Assembly: GCF_003182275.1 (NCBI RefSeq)
Contig: NZ_QGTR01000006.1
Coordinates: 124,001 to 188,000 of the forward strand
DNA length: 64,000 nt
From: Hoeflea marina
GTDB taxonomy: Bacteria > Pseudomonadota > Alphaproteobacteria > Rhizobiales > Rhizobiaceae
Direction: 5' to 3'
Shown: piece by piece, positions 33,310 through 43,504 of the stretch
Position numbering within the stretch: position 1 is the first letter of the stretch
Layout of the letters: the number at the start of each line of letters is the position of its first letter
Made by a program: the position numbers and the translations under genes
Notes under the pieces: model-generated
The model's input: only the letters and a program-made list of their open reading frames with translations
What the model was told of the DNA's origin: nothing
The model's database searches: none

Positions 33310-34479
33310 TCAGTTTTCCGCGACCGGCGAGCGCGAGATCCTCAGCAGGGCCCCGTCTTCTTCGTCGGTCACCACCAATACCGCTCCGTCCGCGTCTACC
33401 CCGACATCGCGGATGCGGCCGTAGTGGCCCTTCAATATCCGTTCCTCGCCAAGCACCTCGCGGGTCTCGGCATCGAGGTGCAGGCGAGCCAGCAACTGGA
33501 ATTTCAACGCGGCCACCAGAAGGTCGCCGTTCCATTCCGGAAACATCCTGCCGCGATAGACCGCCATGCCGCCGGGCGCAATGGAGGGGTCCCAATAATG
33601 AATCGGCTGCTCGTAGCCGTCGGCGGCGGTGCCGATGCCGATTTCGGCCCCCGAGTAGTGCCGGCCATAGGATATTGTCGGCCAGCCGTAATTGGCGCCG
33701 GCCCTGGGCAGATTGACTTCGTCGCCACCCCGTGCACCGTGCTCGATCTCGAACAACTCCCCAGTTTCGGAATCAAAGGCCAGTCCCTGCGGATTGCGGT
33801 GGCCCTTCGACCAGACCTCCGGTGCGTCGCTTCCGACGCGGGGATTGTCGGGAGGAATGGATCCATCCGGGTTTATGCGCAGCACGGCACCCGCATGATC
33901 GGACCAGTCCTGCGCCCGCTCATCCTTGCCGCGGTCGCCGATGGAGAAGAACAGCGTGCCATCGGTGGCAACGGCAATGCGCGAGCCGAAATGGCGATGC
34001 GTCGCCGAAGGGCGGTTCATGCGGAAGATTTCCGTCACCTGCTGCAGGCTTGTCATGTCCGCCGACAATGTGGCCCGGGCGATGGCCGTGCCGGCGGCGG
34101 CCGGAGTGCCGGCGCTGTAGCTCAGGAAGATCACCCGGCTGGAGGCGAAGTCGTTGGCGAGCGCCACGTCCAGAAGGCCGCCCTGGCCCTCGACGAGGAC
34201 CTCCGGCATGCCTGCGATCGGCTTCGAGAGTTTGCCGTCGCGGAAGAGGTGCATTTCGCCCGACCGTTCAGTGACGAGAATCGATCCGTCCGGAAGCGGC
34301 TCCACCGACCAGGGATGGGACAGCCCGCCGGCGAGCTTTTCAACGATCACCTCCACCTCCTGGGTCGGGACCACGTCGGCCGCCGTTGCCGGCGGTCCCG
34401 CGGCGCTCGCAACCAGCGCGCCGAGCACTGCCAGACGCGACAGGCAGCACCGGAACAATGGCCCATGGAGCATGATCAT
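33310..34479 (-). CDS. PQQ-dependent sugar dehydrogenase (soluble, GSDH/YliI type)
   Basis: A 389-residue exported beta-propeller protein. A signal sequence (about residues 1-34, ending ATAAD) precedes the propeller. Motifs of the glucose/sorbosone dehydrogenase family are clear: GLSHPWSVEPLPDGSILVTER, QGGLLDVAL, the HFGSRIAVATDGTLFFSIGDRG block with the catalytic His-Arg region, GHRNPQGLAFD and EHGARGGDEVNL. Members oxidise aldose sugars in the periplasm with PQQ. The ATG at 34479 follows GAGGAGG. The acceptor is unknown; no pqq genes are in view. Confidence 0.9.
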   Translation of the reverse strand: MIMLHGPLFRCCLSRLAVLGALVASAAGPPATAADVVPTQEVEVIVEKLAGGLSHPWSVEPLPDGSILVTERSGEMHLFRDGKLSKPIAGMPEVLVEGQGGLLDVALANDFASSRVIFLSYSAGTPAAAGTAIARATLSADMTSLQQVTEIFRMNRPSATHRHFGSRIAVATDGTLFFSIGDRGKDERAQDWSDHAGAVLRINPDGSIPPDNPRVGSDAPEVWSKGHRNPQGLAFDSETGELFEIEHGARGGDEVNLPRAGANYGWPTISYGRHYSGAEIGIGTAADGYEQPIHYWDPSIAPGGMAVYRGRMFPEWNGDLLVAALKFQLLARLHLDAETREVLGEERILKGHYGRIRDVGVDADGAVLVVTDEEDGALLRISRSPVAEN

Positions 34480-34610
34480 AGGGAGTCCTCCTCTTGACCC
34501 AGTGCATATGGGTCTTGTTTCGCCACAGAAAACCCGTCGATGGCATGATTGAGACCGCAACCGTGCCCGGTTCTGTGCGGAAACCGCGAATCCGGATAGA
34601 CTGCGCGGCC

Positions 34611-35141
34611 ATGATCAGCAGCGAATCGCCTCCCGCCATCCAGGATACCGGGCTCTTGATCGTGCCCGGAGCGAAATCCGTCTGGCGGGCGAGCGCGATG
34701 GCGCTTTTCCTTCCGACGCTGGTGATCGCCGTCGGCTATGCCGGCCTGTGGGCATATCTGCTTCTGTCCGGTCGGGAGGCCGGCGCCCTGGCGCGGGCAA
34801 GCCAGGCGGTCCTGATCCTTGGCGTGCCGCTGCTGCTCGTCCATGCGGGGCTCAGGCTTGCCACCACCGAGATGATTTTGCGCGGGTCGCAACTGGAGAT
34901 CCATCCCGGCTTTCCGGCGCGCGATCCGGTGCACATCGCCTACCGGGACATCGGCACGATCAGGCTCAGGCGCGGCCTGTCCGGCCGTCTGACCGGTTCC
35001 GGCTCGCTGATCCTGGAGGTGCCCGCCGGCAGGCCGGTTGTGGTCTGCGCGCTTCAGGAGCCGGAAGCGGCACTGGCCGCCATCAGGTCGCGGTGCAGCC
35101 GAGAAGAACCGCCGGCCAGGGCGGTCGAGGAGAGGCTCTGA
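34611..35141 (+). CDS. Membrane protein with bacterial PH-like domain
   Basis: A 176-residue protein with two membrane helices (about residues 27-50 and 62-82) followed by a PH-like beta domain (TEMILRGSQLEIHPG...VHIAYRDIGTIRLRRGLSGRLTGSGSLILEV). The arrangement matches bPH_2/YdbS-like proteins, whose role is unclear. The ATG at 34611 was chosen because upstream in-frame codons are basic and unstructured. Its last 88 bp overlap the 3' end of the oppositely oriented sortase gene, so the two transcripts are complementary at their ends. Confidence 0.7.
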   Translation: MISSESPPAIQDTGLLIVPGAKSVWRASAMALFLPTLVIAVGYAGLWAYLLLSGREAGALARASQAVLILGVPLLLVHAGLRLATTEMILRGSQLEIHPGFPARDPVHIAYRDIGTIRLRRGLSGRLTGSGSLILEVPAGRPVVVCALQEPEAALAAIRSRCSREEPPARAVEERL

Positions 35142-35770
35142 GCCAGAACCGGCGGTGCGGGCGTCAGTTCGGTCTCGACGATGTAACGCAGCGGTCCGCG
35201 GCTGTTTGAGTCGAACGGCCAGCAGGTGGCGAGATCGAGCCAGGTTCCGGCCCGCTCCGGGTCGATGCCGCTCTCGTCATTGCGGGCGATGCGGGCGTTG
35301 CGGACCGTGAAGCGATGCGCCACTCCGGCGCGGTCCGTCACCGTGAGCGCGTCCCCTGGCCTGAGATCGGCGAGCCAGCGGAAATGGGTATCCCGGTGCG
35401 CGGCGATCACCGCGGTACCGGGCTGGCCCGCTTCCGGCGTGCCACCGACACGGGCCGGGCCGAAGGCCAGCGCCTCGCCGCTTGCTTCCGACAGCACGAT
35501 GGCCGATCTGCCGAGCCTGGGCGCGACAATGCGCGCCTCGGTGTTGAAATCCGCCCAGGGCCATGGACGCGGATCGCCGCCCTGGGCAAGCAGCCGCTCG
35601 AAGCCGCGGTCAAGCAGTACCTGCGCCGCCGCCGCCTTGACATGGATGTAGATACCCTTGCCGACAAGGACCAGGCCGCTGCCGACGAGCAGCAGGAAGG
35701 CCAGCCGTCCGGCCAGGCTCGACGATGTCACCGGTGCGCGCCGCCTGTCCGCCGCCACGTCACGCCTCAT
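35054..35770 (-). CDS. Class GN sortase
   Basis: A 238-residue transpeptidase of the proteobacterial class GN sortase family. One N-terminal membrane helix (about residues 22-40) anchors it; the sortase domain carries the triad His125 (IAAHRDTHF), Cys183 (LATCWPF) and Arg195 (RGPLRYIVE). It probably cleaves the LPQTATG signal of the VIT/VWA protein encoded immediately upstream, whose stop overlaps this start by 11 bp. The last ~29 residues lie beyond the catalytic core and overlap the opposing PH-domain gene. Few Gram-negatives carry sortases, and each usually has a single dedicated substrate. Confidence 0.93.
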   Translation of the reverse strand: MRRDVAADRRRAPVTSSSLAGRLAFLLLVGSGLVLVGKGIYIHVKAAAAQVLLDRGFERLLAQGGDPRPWPWADFNTEARIVAPRLGRSAIVLSEASGEALAFGPARVGGTPEAGQPGTAVIAAHRDTHFRWLADLRPGDALTVTDRAGVAHRFTVRNARIARNDESGIDPERAGTWLDLATCWPFDSNSRGPLRYIVETELTPAPPVLAQSLSSTALAGGSSRLHRDLMAASAASGS

Positions 35771-38075
35771 CGTCGCGGTTCCATGCGGCGAAGAAGTCGT
35801 TCACGCCGGAGTTCCAGATCCGCGTGGTGAACAGGGCCATGAGTGCAAACAGGATCATCATCATGCCGAGAAGGATGTCGCGTTCGGCGCCTGTGGCCGT
35901 CTGTGGCAGGGCCACCGTGGTGCTGAGCCCGGCCACAGCCATCGCCGATTCGGCCGTTGGCGCGGCAGCGATCATGCGGGTGTCGGCCATTGCCATCCGG
36001 CTCTGTGCCGGAAGCGCGGCGCGGTCCCTGCCGGGCGAGGCGGAGGCCGGTTCGCCCATCACCTGGTCGAAATCCCAGCCCGCCGGAAGGTTGAGCGGCA
36101 GCCTGGTCTCGCCCAGCGGCGCTGCGCCGGGACGCGACGGCTGGACTTCCACCGCCACCAGGCTTGTCAGCCGGCTGACGAGATGGTTTTCCAGCGCGAC
36201 GCGCTCGATCTCGCGATCGACGGTGGCGGGATCGGCGGCCAGGTTGCGCCCGGCCTCCAGACCGGCGATCGAGCGCCTTGCCCAGAGCTTGGCAATGCCG
36301 GTCGCGGGCGCCGCCTTCGCGAGGGGCAACTCCACGCGCCAGGGCTGGTCGCCCAGCATACCGGCAAGCGTGATGGGACCCGCGGCCGCATCGCTCCTTA
36401 GGCGCGCGGTCAGCACCACGGGCTCACCCTGGTAAAGGTCGGGCAGCGGGTCGGGGGCCAGGCCCGGGATGTCGGTGCCGTTCATGGAGGCCGTCAGTCC
36501 GGTCACCGCCGGGTTTTCCAGCTTCTCGAACAATTCGGTCATGCGTTCGCTGATCTGCGCTTCGGACCCGACATGGGTGAAGGTGCCGCGGCCCAGTTCG
36601 GCAGCGCGGGTCATGAAGAAGCTGTTGGGTGCCGAGCCGATGCCGACGGTGAAGACGCGGGCTTCGCCGCGGTCGCGGCTGATTTCGTCAAACAGCTGGC
36701 TCTCGTTGCCGATGTCGCCGTCGGTGAGGAACACCACCTGGCGCAGAGATCCGGCGCTGATCGGTCCCTGGCGCGTCAGTGCCTCGTGCAGCGCGGGGAG
36801 CATTTCGGTGCCGCCCTCGGCCTGGAGGCCGCGCACCCAGGCGATCGCGTCCTCCCGCTTGCCGGGCGATGCCGCCACGGGCGCGTCGAACAGCGTGTCG
36901 TAGGTGTCGTCGAAGCGGATGACGTTGAAGCGGTCTTCGGGGCCGAGCCGGCCGATGGCAAGCGCCAGGCTGTCGCGCGCCTGACGGATGGATTCGCCGG
37001 CCATCGATCCGGAATTGTCGATGATGAAAATCACCTCGCGTCGCGCCGGCTTGTCGGCCGGCACGCTCGGCGGGGTCACGAAGGCCATCAGATAGGTCTG
37101 GCCGTCGAGCGTCTCGCGGAACAGGCCCGCGTCGGGCGTCCTGCCGGACTGCGCCTTCCAGACCATTTCGAAGTCGCGGTCGGCCGGCACACTTTCGGTT
37201 GCAAGGCGCAAGGTGCGCGACCCGTCGGCGCCGGTCTCGCTCGTCATCCGGTGGAACGGGGTTTCGACGGTGTCCAGCGGAAAGCCCGCGGCGAGGTTGA
37301 CGGTCAGACTGACCGGATTGATTCTGGCGTTCTCGCGCGGGTCGAGCACCGGCGCCGTGATCGCGTCGCGGTCAGGGACCGGATCGCTGACGGCGAAGCC
37401 GCGATCAGGACCGAAATCGACCGTCTGGACGATGGGGGCCGGGTTGTAGCGCGGCGCCACCACCATGGGAAAACGCAGGGAGAAGGCGCCTCCCGACTGG
37501 CGCACGCTCTGCTGATACTCGATCTGGATGACGACGGTCTGCCGCGGACCGATATTGGCGACCTGGTTGGTGAAGATGTTGGGTCTTTGCTGTTCGAGCA
37601 GCGCCGCCTTCTGGCCGCTGGCCTTGGCCTGCTCGTAGATGGCGCGGGCTTCGGCGCGGGGCTTGATTCGTCCCTCGATGAGGCGGTCGCCGATCTGCAT
37701 CTTCAGGGTGTCGACAGCCGAATCCTCCGGCAGCGGAAACACGTAGGTGCCCTCGACCCAGCCGTCGGTCGGGTTCTCGAATCGCTGAGTGACCTTGGCG
37801 CGCGCGATGGGGCCGCTGACATCGATGACCACATCGGTCTTGAGCCGGGGTGCCTCGACGAAGAACCCTGGCTCCTTGGAAGGCAGCAGCAGCGCCCCGG
37901 AATTCATGTCGTTGGGACGGACCAGGCCGGCAAGGCGCGTCTCCGCCGCTTCGGTCTGGCTCACCAGCAGCACCATCATGATCATGCAGGCGGTCAGCGC
38001 CGCCAATGCCAGGCGCCAGGCAAAGGAACGTTCGGCGGCTGCCGCGATCCTCTGGGCGTGGTTGTTGTCGAACAT
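35760..38075 (-). CDS. VIT/VWA sortase target protein (LPQTATG signal)
   Basis: A 771-residue surface or periplasmic protein of the proteobacterial sortase target family. In order: an N-terminal hydrophobic segment (about 22-42), a VIT domain (about 55-190, with KVTQRFENPTDGWVEGTYVFPL), a VWA domain from about 347 with a complete MIDAS start (Asp353 in IIDNSGSMAG, then TDGDIGN), a Pro/Ala linker, the sorting signal LPQTATG at 723-729, a hydrophobic helix (ILLGMMMILFALMALF) and a charged tail. VIT/VWA pairs occur in inter-alpha-trypsin inhibitor heavy chains and bind metal-dependent ligands. AAGGGGAA precedes the ATG at 38075. Confidence 0.94.
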   Translation of the reverse strand: MFDNNHAQRIAAAAERSFAWRLALAALTACMIMMVLLVSQTEAAETRLAGLVRPNDMNSGALLLPSKEPGFFVEAPRLKTDVVIDVSGPIARAKVTQRFENPTDGWVEGTYVFPLPEDSAVDTLKMQIGDRLIEGRIKPRAEARAIYEQAKASGQKAALLEQQRPNIFTNQVANIGPRQTVVIQIEYQQSVRQSGGAFSLRFPMVVAPRYNPAPIVQTVDFGPDRGFAVSDPVPDRDAITAPVLDPRENARINPVSLTVNLAAGFPLDTVETPFHRMTSETGADGSRTLRLATESVPADRDFEMVWKAQSGRTPDAGLFRETLDGQTYLMAFVTPPSVPADKPARREVIFIIDNSGSMAGESIRQARDSLALAIGRLGPEDRFNVIRFDDTYDTLFDAPVAASPGKREDAIAWVRGLQAEGGTEMLPALHEALTRQGPISAGSLRQVVFLTDGDIGNESQLFDEISRDRGEARVFTVGIGSAPNSFFMTRAAELGRGTFTHVGSEAQISERMTELFEKLENPAVTGLTASMNGTDIPGLAPDPLPDLYQGEPVVLTARLRSDAAAGPITLAGMLGDQPWRVELPLAKAAPATGIAKLWARRSIAGLEAGRNLAADPATVDREIERVALENHLVSRLTSLVAVEVQPSRPGAAPLGETRLPLNLPAGWDFDQVMGEPASASPGRDRAALPAQSRMAMADTRMIAAAPTAESAMAVAGLSTTVALPQTATGAERDILLGMMMILFALMALFTTRIWNSGVNDFFAAWNRDDEA

Positions 38076-38218
38076 GGTATTCCCCTTGCGCTGGTATTCC
38101 CCGCTGCAAGAAGGCGCTCGGAAGCGGACCGCAATCGGACCGGATTGTGGCAAGGCGCGACATTTATCGTGGCGACATTGTGTCGCGCGTTAATACTTTG
38201 TGAAGGATGTGGTGGAGG

Positions 38219-39184
38219 TCAGCGGCTGCGCCGGCCGAACGGCACGCTGCGGCGGCGCGCGGCCACGGCACCCCTTTGCGGATCTGGGAGCAGGGGATTG
38301 TCGGTGAGCTGGGGCGCGACAAGGCGGCGGGGCAGGCTCATGACGGGAGGCTCGGCCCGGTCTCCCTGCTCCGGGAAGCGCTCGTGGAAGGTGGTGGGCG
38401 CCAGTTCCGGGCGAGCCAGCGCGAAGCCTTGCATCAGCTGGACACCGACCTCGCGACAAAAGTCGATCTGGTCGTCCTCCTCAAGACCTTCGAACAGGAC
38501 GGTGATGCCCCGGTCGATGAACTGCGACACCATCAGCTCCAGCAGGCTGCGGCCGGGAGACGTCTCGGTGAAGCGCCGCACCCAGGCCGAGTCGAACTTG
38601 ACCACGTCCGGCTGCAGCTTGTCGACGCGGGCGATGTCGGAGTCCTCGGCGCCGAAATCGTCCACGGCGATCTTGAACATGCTGCGGCGCAACCCGCCGA
38701 CCAGTTGATCGATGGTGGCCGCGTCGCCGCCCTGCTCGGTGATCTCACAGACGATGCGGCTGGGCCGCAGGCCCGCCTGCAAGGTGACGTCCAGCATGTG
38801 CGCGACTTCGGCTTCGATGCTGGCGCCGGCGGTGAACAGGCCCGGATTGAAGTTGATGAACAGTCTGGCATGCCTGCGGTTGAGCCTGCCCATGTTGCGG
38901 ATGTGCAGTTCCCGGCAGAGCGTGTCGATTGCGAGGGAATCGGCGGGTTCCACCATGGAGAAGAAATGATGCGGGGAAACCGGTTCGCCCCCGCGCTGGG
39001 CGCGGATCAGCGCCTCGAAAGCCTCGATGGTGAGATGGCCCTCGGCGTTCTGGCTGAAGATCGGCTGGAAGGCGGAGCGCAGCATGAAGGGACCATAGGA
39101 GGATGTGAAGATCCCCCGGTCATCTTCCAGGAAGTGTGGCTGGCTCAGCCTGTCCATCAATCGTCGGGCTCCGTCCAAGCGCAT
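38219..39184 (-). CDS. EAL-domain protein (c-di-GMP phosphodiesterase-like)
   Basis: A 321-residue single-domain EAL protein. Key residues of the active site are present: Glu57 in FEALIRAQ, Asn in LFINFNPG (112/114), Glu151 in CEITEQ, Asp176-Asp177 in VDDFG, Lys197 in VVKFD, Glu233/236 in FEGLEE and Gln253 in LMQGF. Loop 6, normally DDFGTGYSSL, reads DDFGAEDSD, which can impair dimer-dependent activity, so hydrolysis of c-di-GMP is plausible but not assured. There is no membrane segment. The Arg-rich tail is low complexity. It lies 143 bp upstream of the sortase substrate gene on the same strand. Confidence 0.85.
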   Translation of the reverse strand: MRLDGARRLMDRLSQPHFLEDDRGIFTSSYGPFMLRSAFQPIFSQNAEGHLTIEAFEALIRAQRGGEPVSPHHFFSMVEPADSLAIDTLCRELHIRNMGRLNRRHARLFINFNPGLFTAGASIEAEVAHMLDVTLQAGLRPSRIVCEITEQGGDAATIDQLVGGLRRSMFKIAVDDFGAEDSDIARVDKLQPDVVKFDSAWVRRFTETSPGRSLLELMVSQFIDRGITVLFEGLEEDDQIDFCREVGVQLMQGFALARPELAPTTFHERFPEQGDRAEPPVMSLPRRLVAPQLTDNPLLPDPQRGAVAARRRSVPFGRRSR

Positions 39185-39220
39185 CGAACCGTGTTAACCA
39201 ATAGCGGTTCAATCCTTTAA

Positions 39221-40558
<1,338 letters not shown>

Positions 40559-40638
40559 CCGCATTTGACTTCTGCCGGGACGGGTCATTCCTGTCCCGGC
40601 ACTTGCCGGGGGCTGCAGGAGCCGGCTTACCAGGCCGT

Positions 40639-41016
40639 TCAGTGCGTCCGATCGTCCTTCCTGTGGGCAATCATCAGCTCGACCCGCTTGAGTTCACGCA
40701 GAATCCGGTCCGCCTGCATCTGCGGCATCAGGCTCGTCTTGAGGATGGTGGCCACGATCATCAGCGTGGCCGAGGGCAATCCCCATTTCAGGGCGGTCAG
40801 TCCATCGCCTGCGGCGAAGAAGTGCCAGCCGGTCCAGACCGCCGCAACGAACAAGGCGGTCTGGGTGATCATCAGCACCCATGACACCCAGCCCAGCTTG
40901 CCGGTGAACTGGCTGGCGCCGAGTTCAAACCAGCCCAGTTCGCGGGTTTCGCGCAGCAGGGTCTCGTCCTGCTCCGAAAGCGCCTCTTCTATCAGTTGGT
41001 CGAGTTTACTCATCAT
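40639..41016 (-). CDS. Small membrane protein paired with ECF sigma factor (DUF6768-like)
   Basis: A 125-residue protein with a charged N-terminus (MMSKLDQLIEEALSEQDETLL), two membrane helices (about 44-64 and 78-98) and a basic, His-ended tail. It overlaps the sigma gene by 11 bp and is translated from the same message. Its shape is that of the DUF6768 proteins found after sigma genes in Alphaproteobacteria. By position it is a candidate anti-sigma factor, but it lacks a recognisable zinc or ASD motif, so that role is inference. Confidence 0.7.
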   Translation of the reverse strand: MMSKLDQLIEEALSEQDETLLRETRELGWFELGASQFTGKLGWVSWVLMITQTALFVAAVWTGWHFFAAGDGLTALKWGLPSATLMIVATILKTSLMPQMQADRILRELKRVELMIAHRKDDRTH

Positions 41017-41557
41017 GGTCTCCTTTCAGGGCTTTGGTCAGCTTTGATCGTGCATGCATCAGGCGGGTCTTGACCGTTCCGGGCGGGACATCCAGGGCAA
41101 TGGCCACCTCGGCCACGCTCATGTCCTCAAGGTAGAACAGCGAGATCGCGGCGGCCTGCGGAGGCGGCAGCGCGCTGATCGCCCGGCGGACCGCATCGGT
41201 CTCGGTCGACATCGATGCGGTCCCTGCCCCGGCTGCGTCCTCCAGCGTGGCGGCGTCATCGATGTGGCGGCGCCGCTCGATGTTGGCGGCGACAATCCGG
41301 GCGGCGCGGCGGGTGACGATCCGGTAGGCCCAGGCTGCAAACGCCCGGTCGTCGCGCAATGTGCGCAGCCCCCTGATGATCTCGATCCAGGCCTCCTGAA
41401 CGGCATCGTGCGCATCGTCGCGGTTGCCGAGCAACCGCATCGCATGGCGCAGGAGAGCGGGTCCACGCACGGCTGCCAGCCCGGCGACGGCCTTGCGGTC
41501 GCCCAGCCGGGCGCAGGCCACCAGATACTCTTCAACGACATGTTGCTTGCTGCGCAT
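41006..41557 (-). CDS. ECF-type RNA polymerase sigma factor
   Basis: A 183-residue sigma-70 family protein with region 2 (LLRHAMRLLGNRDDAHDAVQEAWIEIIRGLRTLRDD...FAAWAYRIVTRRA, about 37-90) and region 4 (AISALPPPQAAAISLFYLEDMSVAEVAIALDVPPGTVKTRLMHARSKL, about 125-175). It resembles SigJ/RpoE-type ECF factors with a membrane partner downstream. I place the start at 41557 after GGGAG; the frame stays open to 41644 without similarity. The regulon is unknown. Confidence 0.9.
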   Translation of the reverse strand: MRSKQHVVEEYLVACARLGDRKAVAGLAAVRGPALLRHAMRLLGNRDDAHDAVQEAWIEIIRGLRTLRDDRAFAAWAYRIVTRRAARIVAANIERRRHIDDAATLEDAAGAGTASMSTETDAVRRAISALPPPQAAAISLFYLEDMSVAEVAIALDVPPGTVKTRLMHARSKLTKALKGDHDE

Positions 41558-41729
41558 CGGGGCTCCCTTGCCGCGTATGATACAAGGTGCCGTCAGATGA
41601 GGGTTTGGTTCAATGCAATCGAGCAAAATGTGCCGGAGCGCCACGCCGCCCTTCGGGGCGGCCTTTCTGTTTGAGCCGAAAAATGCGATGATGCAGGGCT
41701 TCTGGAGCCTGGACCAAGGGAGAAGCGCG

Positions 41730-42023
41730 ATGAAGGTCTGCTATGAAATCGTCCCGCATGACGGCGGGTGGGCGTACAGGTATGACGGTGTCTATTCGGA
41801 GACGTTCTCCACTCACGATTCGGCGCTGGCGGCGGCGCGTTTCGTCGCGCTGGAACAGCAGGTCGGTGGTGAATCCGCGGGCATCAGCTATCAGGACGAG
41901 GACAGCAACTGGCACGAGGAATACGCCGACGGCGGCGACCGGCCGGAAGCCGTGATTCTCGATGCCGGCGGCGAGCCGGACATCCCCGATCCGGGCGACG
42001 AGCCGAACCCGCATGCGGCCTGA
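41730..42023 (+). CDS. DUF2188-like small protein
   Basis: A 97-residue soluble protein starting MKVCYEIVPHDGGWAYRYDGVYSETFSTHDSALAAARF. The HDGGWAYR core and the helix that follows resemble DUF2188, a small family of unknown function often in soil bacteria. The C-terminal half is acidic and Pro/Asp-rich. AAGGGAGAAGCG precedes the ATG. It converges on the VOC gene with a 5-bp gap. Confidence 0.65.
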   Translation: MKVCYEIVPHDGGWAYRYDGVYSETFSTHDSALAAARFVALEQQVGGESAGISYQDEDSNWHEEYADGGDRPEAVILDAGGEPDIPDPGDEPNPHAA

Positions 42024-42028
42024 GGCGA

Positions 42029-42505
42029 TCAGCGTCGGCTTCGCGGTCCCAGGGATTGCGAAAACCGCAGCAGATAGCCGTCGGGATCCTGAACGAGGAA
42101 TTCAAGCGAACCGGTCTCGACGCCTTCGCCAACATTGTACCAGGACTCCCTGGTTTCGCGGAACAGCGGCCATTTGGCCCGATCCAGCTCCGTCAGCATT
42201 GGCTGAAGGTCGTCGGTCTCGATCTGAAAATTCACCCCGCGGCCGAAGGGTCGTGCCAGGTCGCCGGTGAGCCATTCCCCATTGATCTCGCAGAGCATCA
42301 CCTGTGCGCGCTGCCTTTCAAGATAGGCGAAGCCTGCCTCCGGCCGCTCGTAGGCGATGCGGAAGCCGAGCAGACCGGACCAGAAAGCCAGGCTTTGGGT
42401 CAGGCTCGAGACATCGAGTTCCGGCACCAGGGGTGCAAAGCCGCCGGTGGGCCCGCTGCCATTGGCTCCGGCGCTGTTGCGCCCTGCCTGGTCGAGTTCA
42501 GCCAC
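42029..42505 (-). CDS. VOC-family protein, bleomycin-resistance type
   Basis: A 158-residue protein with a Gly/Ala-rich N-terminal 22 residues and one vicinal-oxygen-chelate fold: PELDVSSLTQSLAFWSGLLGF, ERQRAQVMLCEI, and the C-terminal LEFLVQDPDGYLLRFSQ with the conserved Glu. Members sequester drugs such as bleomycin as dimers or act as small lyases. It overlaps the LysR gene by 8 bp on the same strand, suggesting a joint message. Confidence 0.85.
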   Translation of the reverse strand: MAELDQAGRNSAGANGSGPTGGFAPLVPELDVSSLTQSLAFWSGLLGFRIAYERPEAGFAYLERQRAQVMLCEINGEWLTGDLARPFGRGVNFQIETDDLQPMLTELDRAKWPLFRETRESWYNVGEGVETGSLEFLVQDPDGYLLRFSQSLGPRSRR

Positions 42506-43412
42506 GGGATCTTCTCCTTTCCGGTGCGAGATAGGCCAGCAGGCCCTGCACCAGCGCGTCGAAGGTGACGCGGCAGCGCGGGCTCGCCTTCAGGTCCTCA
42601 TGCATGACCAGATATGTCTCCAGCTTGAGATCGATGAGGCCGGGAAGCACCGGCACCAGGTCGGGATCGGTGGCGGCAAGCGCCGTCTGGCAGACGCCGA
42701 TCCCGCCGCCGGCGCGGATCATTGCCAGTTGCGCCATGTTGCTATCGGTGCGGAAATCGAAGCGGGCGTCGGCCAGTTCAGGATGGAATGTCAGCATCTG
42801 GCGCACATAGGGGAGTTGCCGGTCGAAGCCGATCAGGCGGTGAGACAGCAACTCCACCAGGTTCTCCGGCGTGCCGTGGCGGTCGAGATAGCGGCGATGG
42901 GCGTGGAAGCCGAGAGGAATCGCCCCGATACGGCGGCTGACAAGCGCTCCCTGGGTGGGCGGCACCATGCGCACGGCGATGTCGGCTTCCAGCCTGAGCA
43001 AGTCCTCGACCGCGTCCGACAGCCACAGTTCGATGGTCAGGCGCGGATGGCGGTCCTGAAGGTCGGCGAGGATCGGCGGCAGAACCGCGAGCCCGATCAC
43101 CTCACTGGCGCTGATGCGCACCGTGCCTTCCGGAGCCTCGCCGTCGGCGGAGGCTGCGCGCGCCAGCGCCGCCGCGCTGGCCGCCATGGATTCGGCATGG
43201 CTGCGCATGCTCAGCGCCGTCTCGGTGGGCAGCAGCCCCTGATGCGAGCGCAGGAACAGCGGCTTGCCCGCCGCCAGTTCCAGCGCCTCGACATGCCTGC
43301 CGACGGTGGGCTGCGAGACACCCAGCGCGCGGGCGGCACCCGATTGCGAGCCTTCCTGCAGCACAGCCAGCAGGGTGCGGTAATGATCCCAGTCCAGTGA
43401 TCCGTCGGACAT
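42498..43412 (-). CDS. LysR-family transcriptional regulator
   Basis: A 304-residue regulator: N-terminal helix-turn-helix (DWDHYRTLLAVLQEGSQSGAARALGVSQPTVGRHVEALE, about 7-47) and a C-terminal effector domain from about 95. It is divergent, over a 92-bp gap, from the SDR gene at 43505, and co-directional with the VOC gene. Either neighbour is a likely target. The effector is unknown. Confidence 0.92.
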   Translation of the reverse strand: MSDGSLDWDHYRTLLAVLQEGSQSGAARALGVSQPTVGRHVEALELAAGKPLFLRSHQGLLPTETALSMRSHAESMAASAAALARAASADGEAPEGTVRISASEVIGLAVLPPILADLQDRHPRLTIELWLSDAVEDLLRLEADIAVRMVPPTQGALVSRRIGAIPLGFHAHRRYLDRHGTPENLVELLSHRLIGFDRQLPYVRQMLTFHPELADARFDFRTDSNMAQLAMIRAGGGIGVCQTALAATDPDLVPVLPGLIDLKLETYLVMHEDLKASPRCRVTFDALVQGLLAYLAPERRRSRG

Positions 43413-43504
43413 GCATGAATGTATAGCAGGTCAACGCAAAACCACAATTCCGTTCGTCACCGCCATTCGGCATCATCTCCTCAGCGAAAAGAAGGAGCAT
43501 CATC

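Noticed and set aside
36573-38708. A 711-codon plus-strand open frame antisense to the sortase substrate and EAL genes
   Set aside because: It is a shadow of the VIT/VWA gene on the other strand and continues across a gene boundary; it has no recognisable motif.
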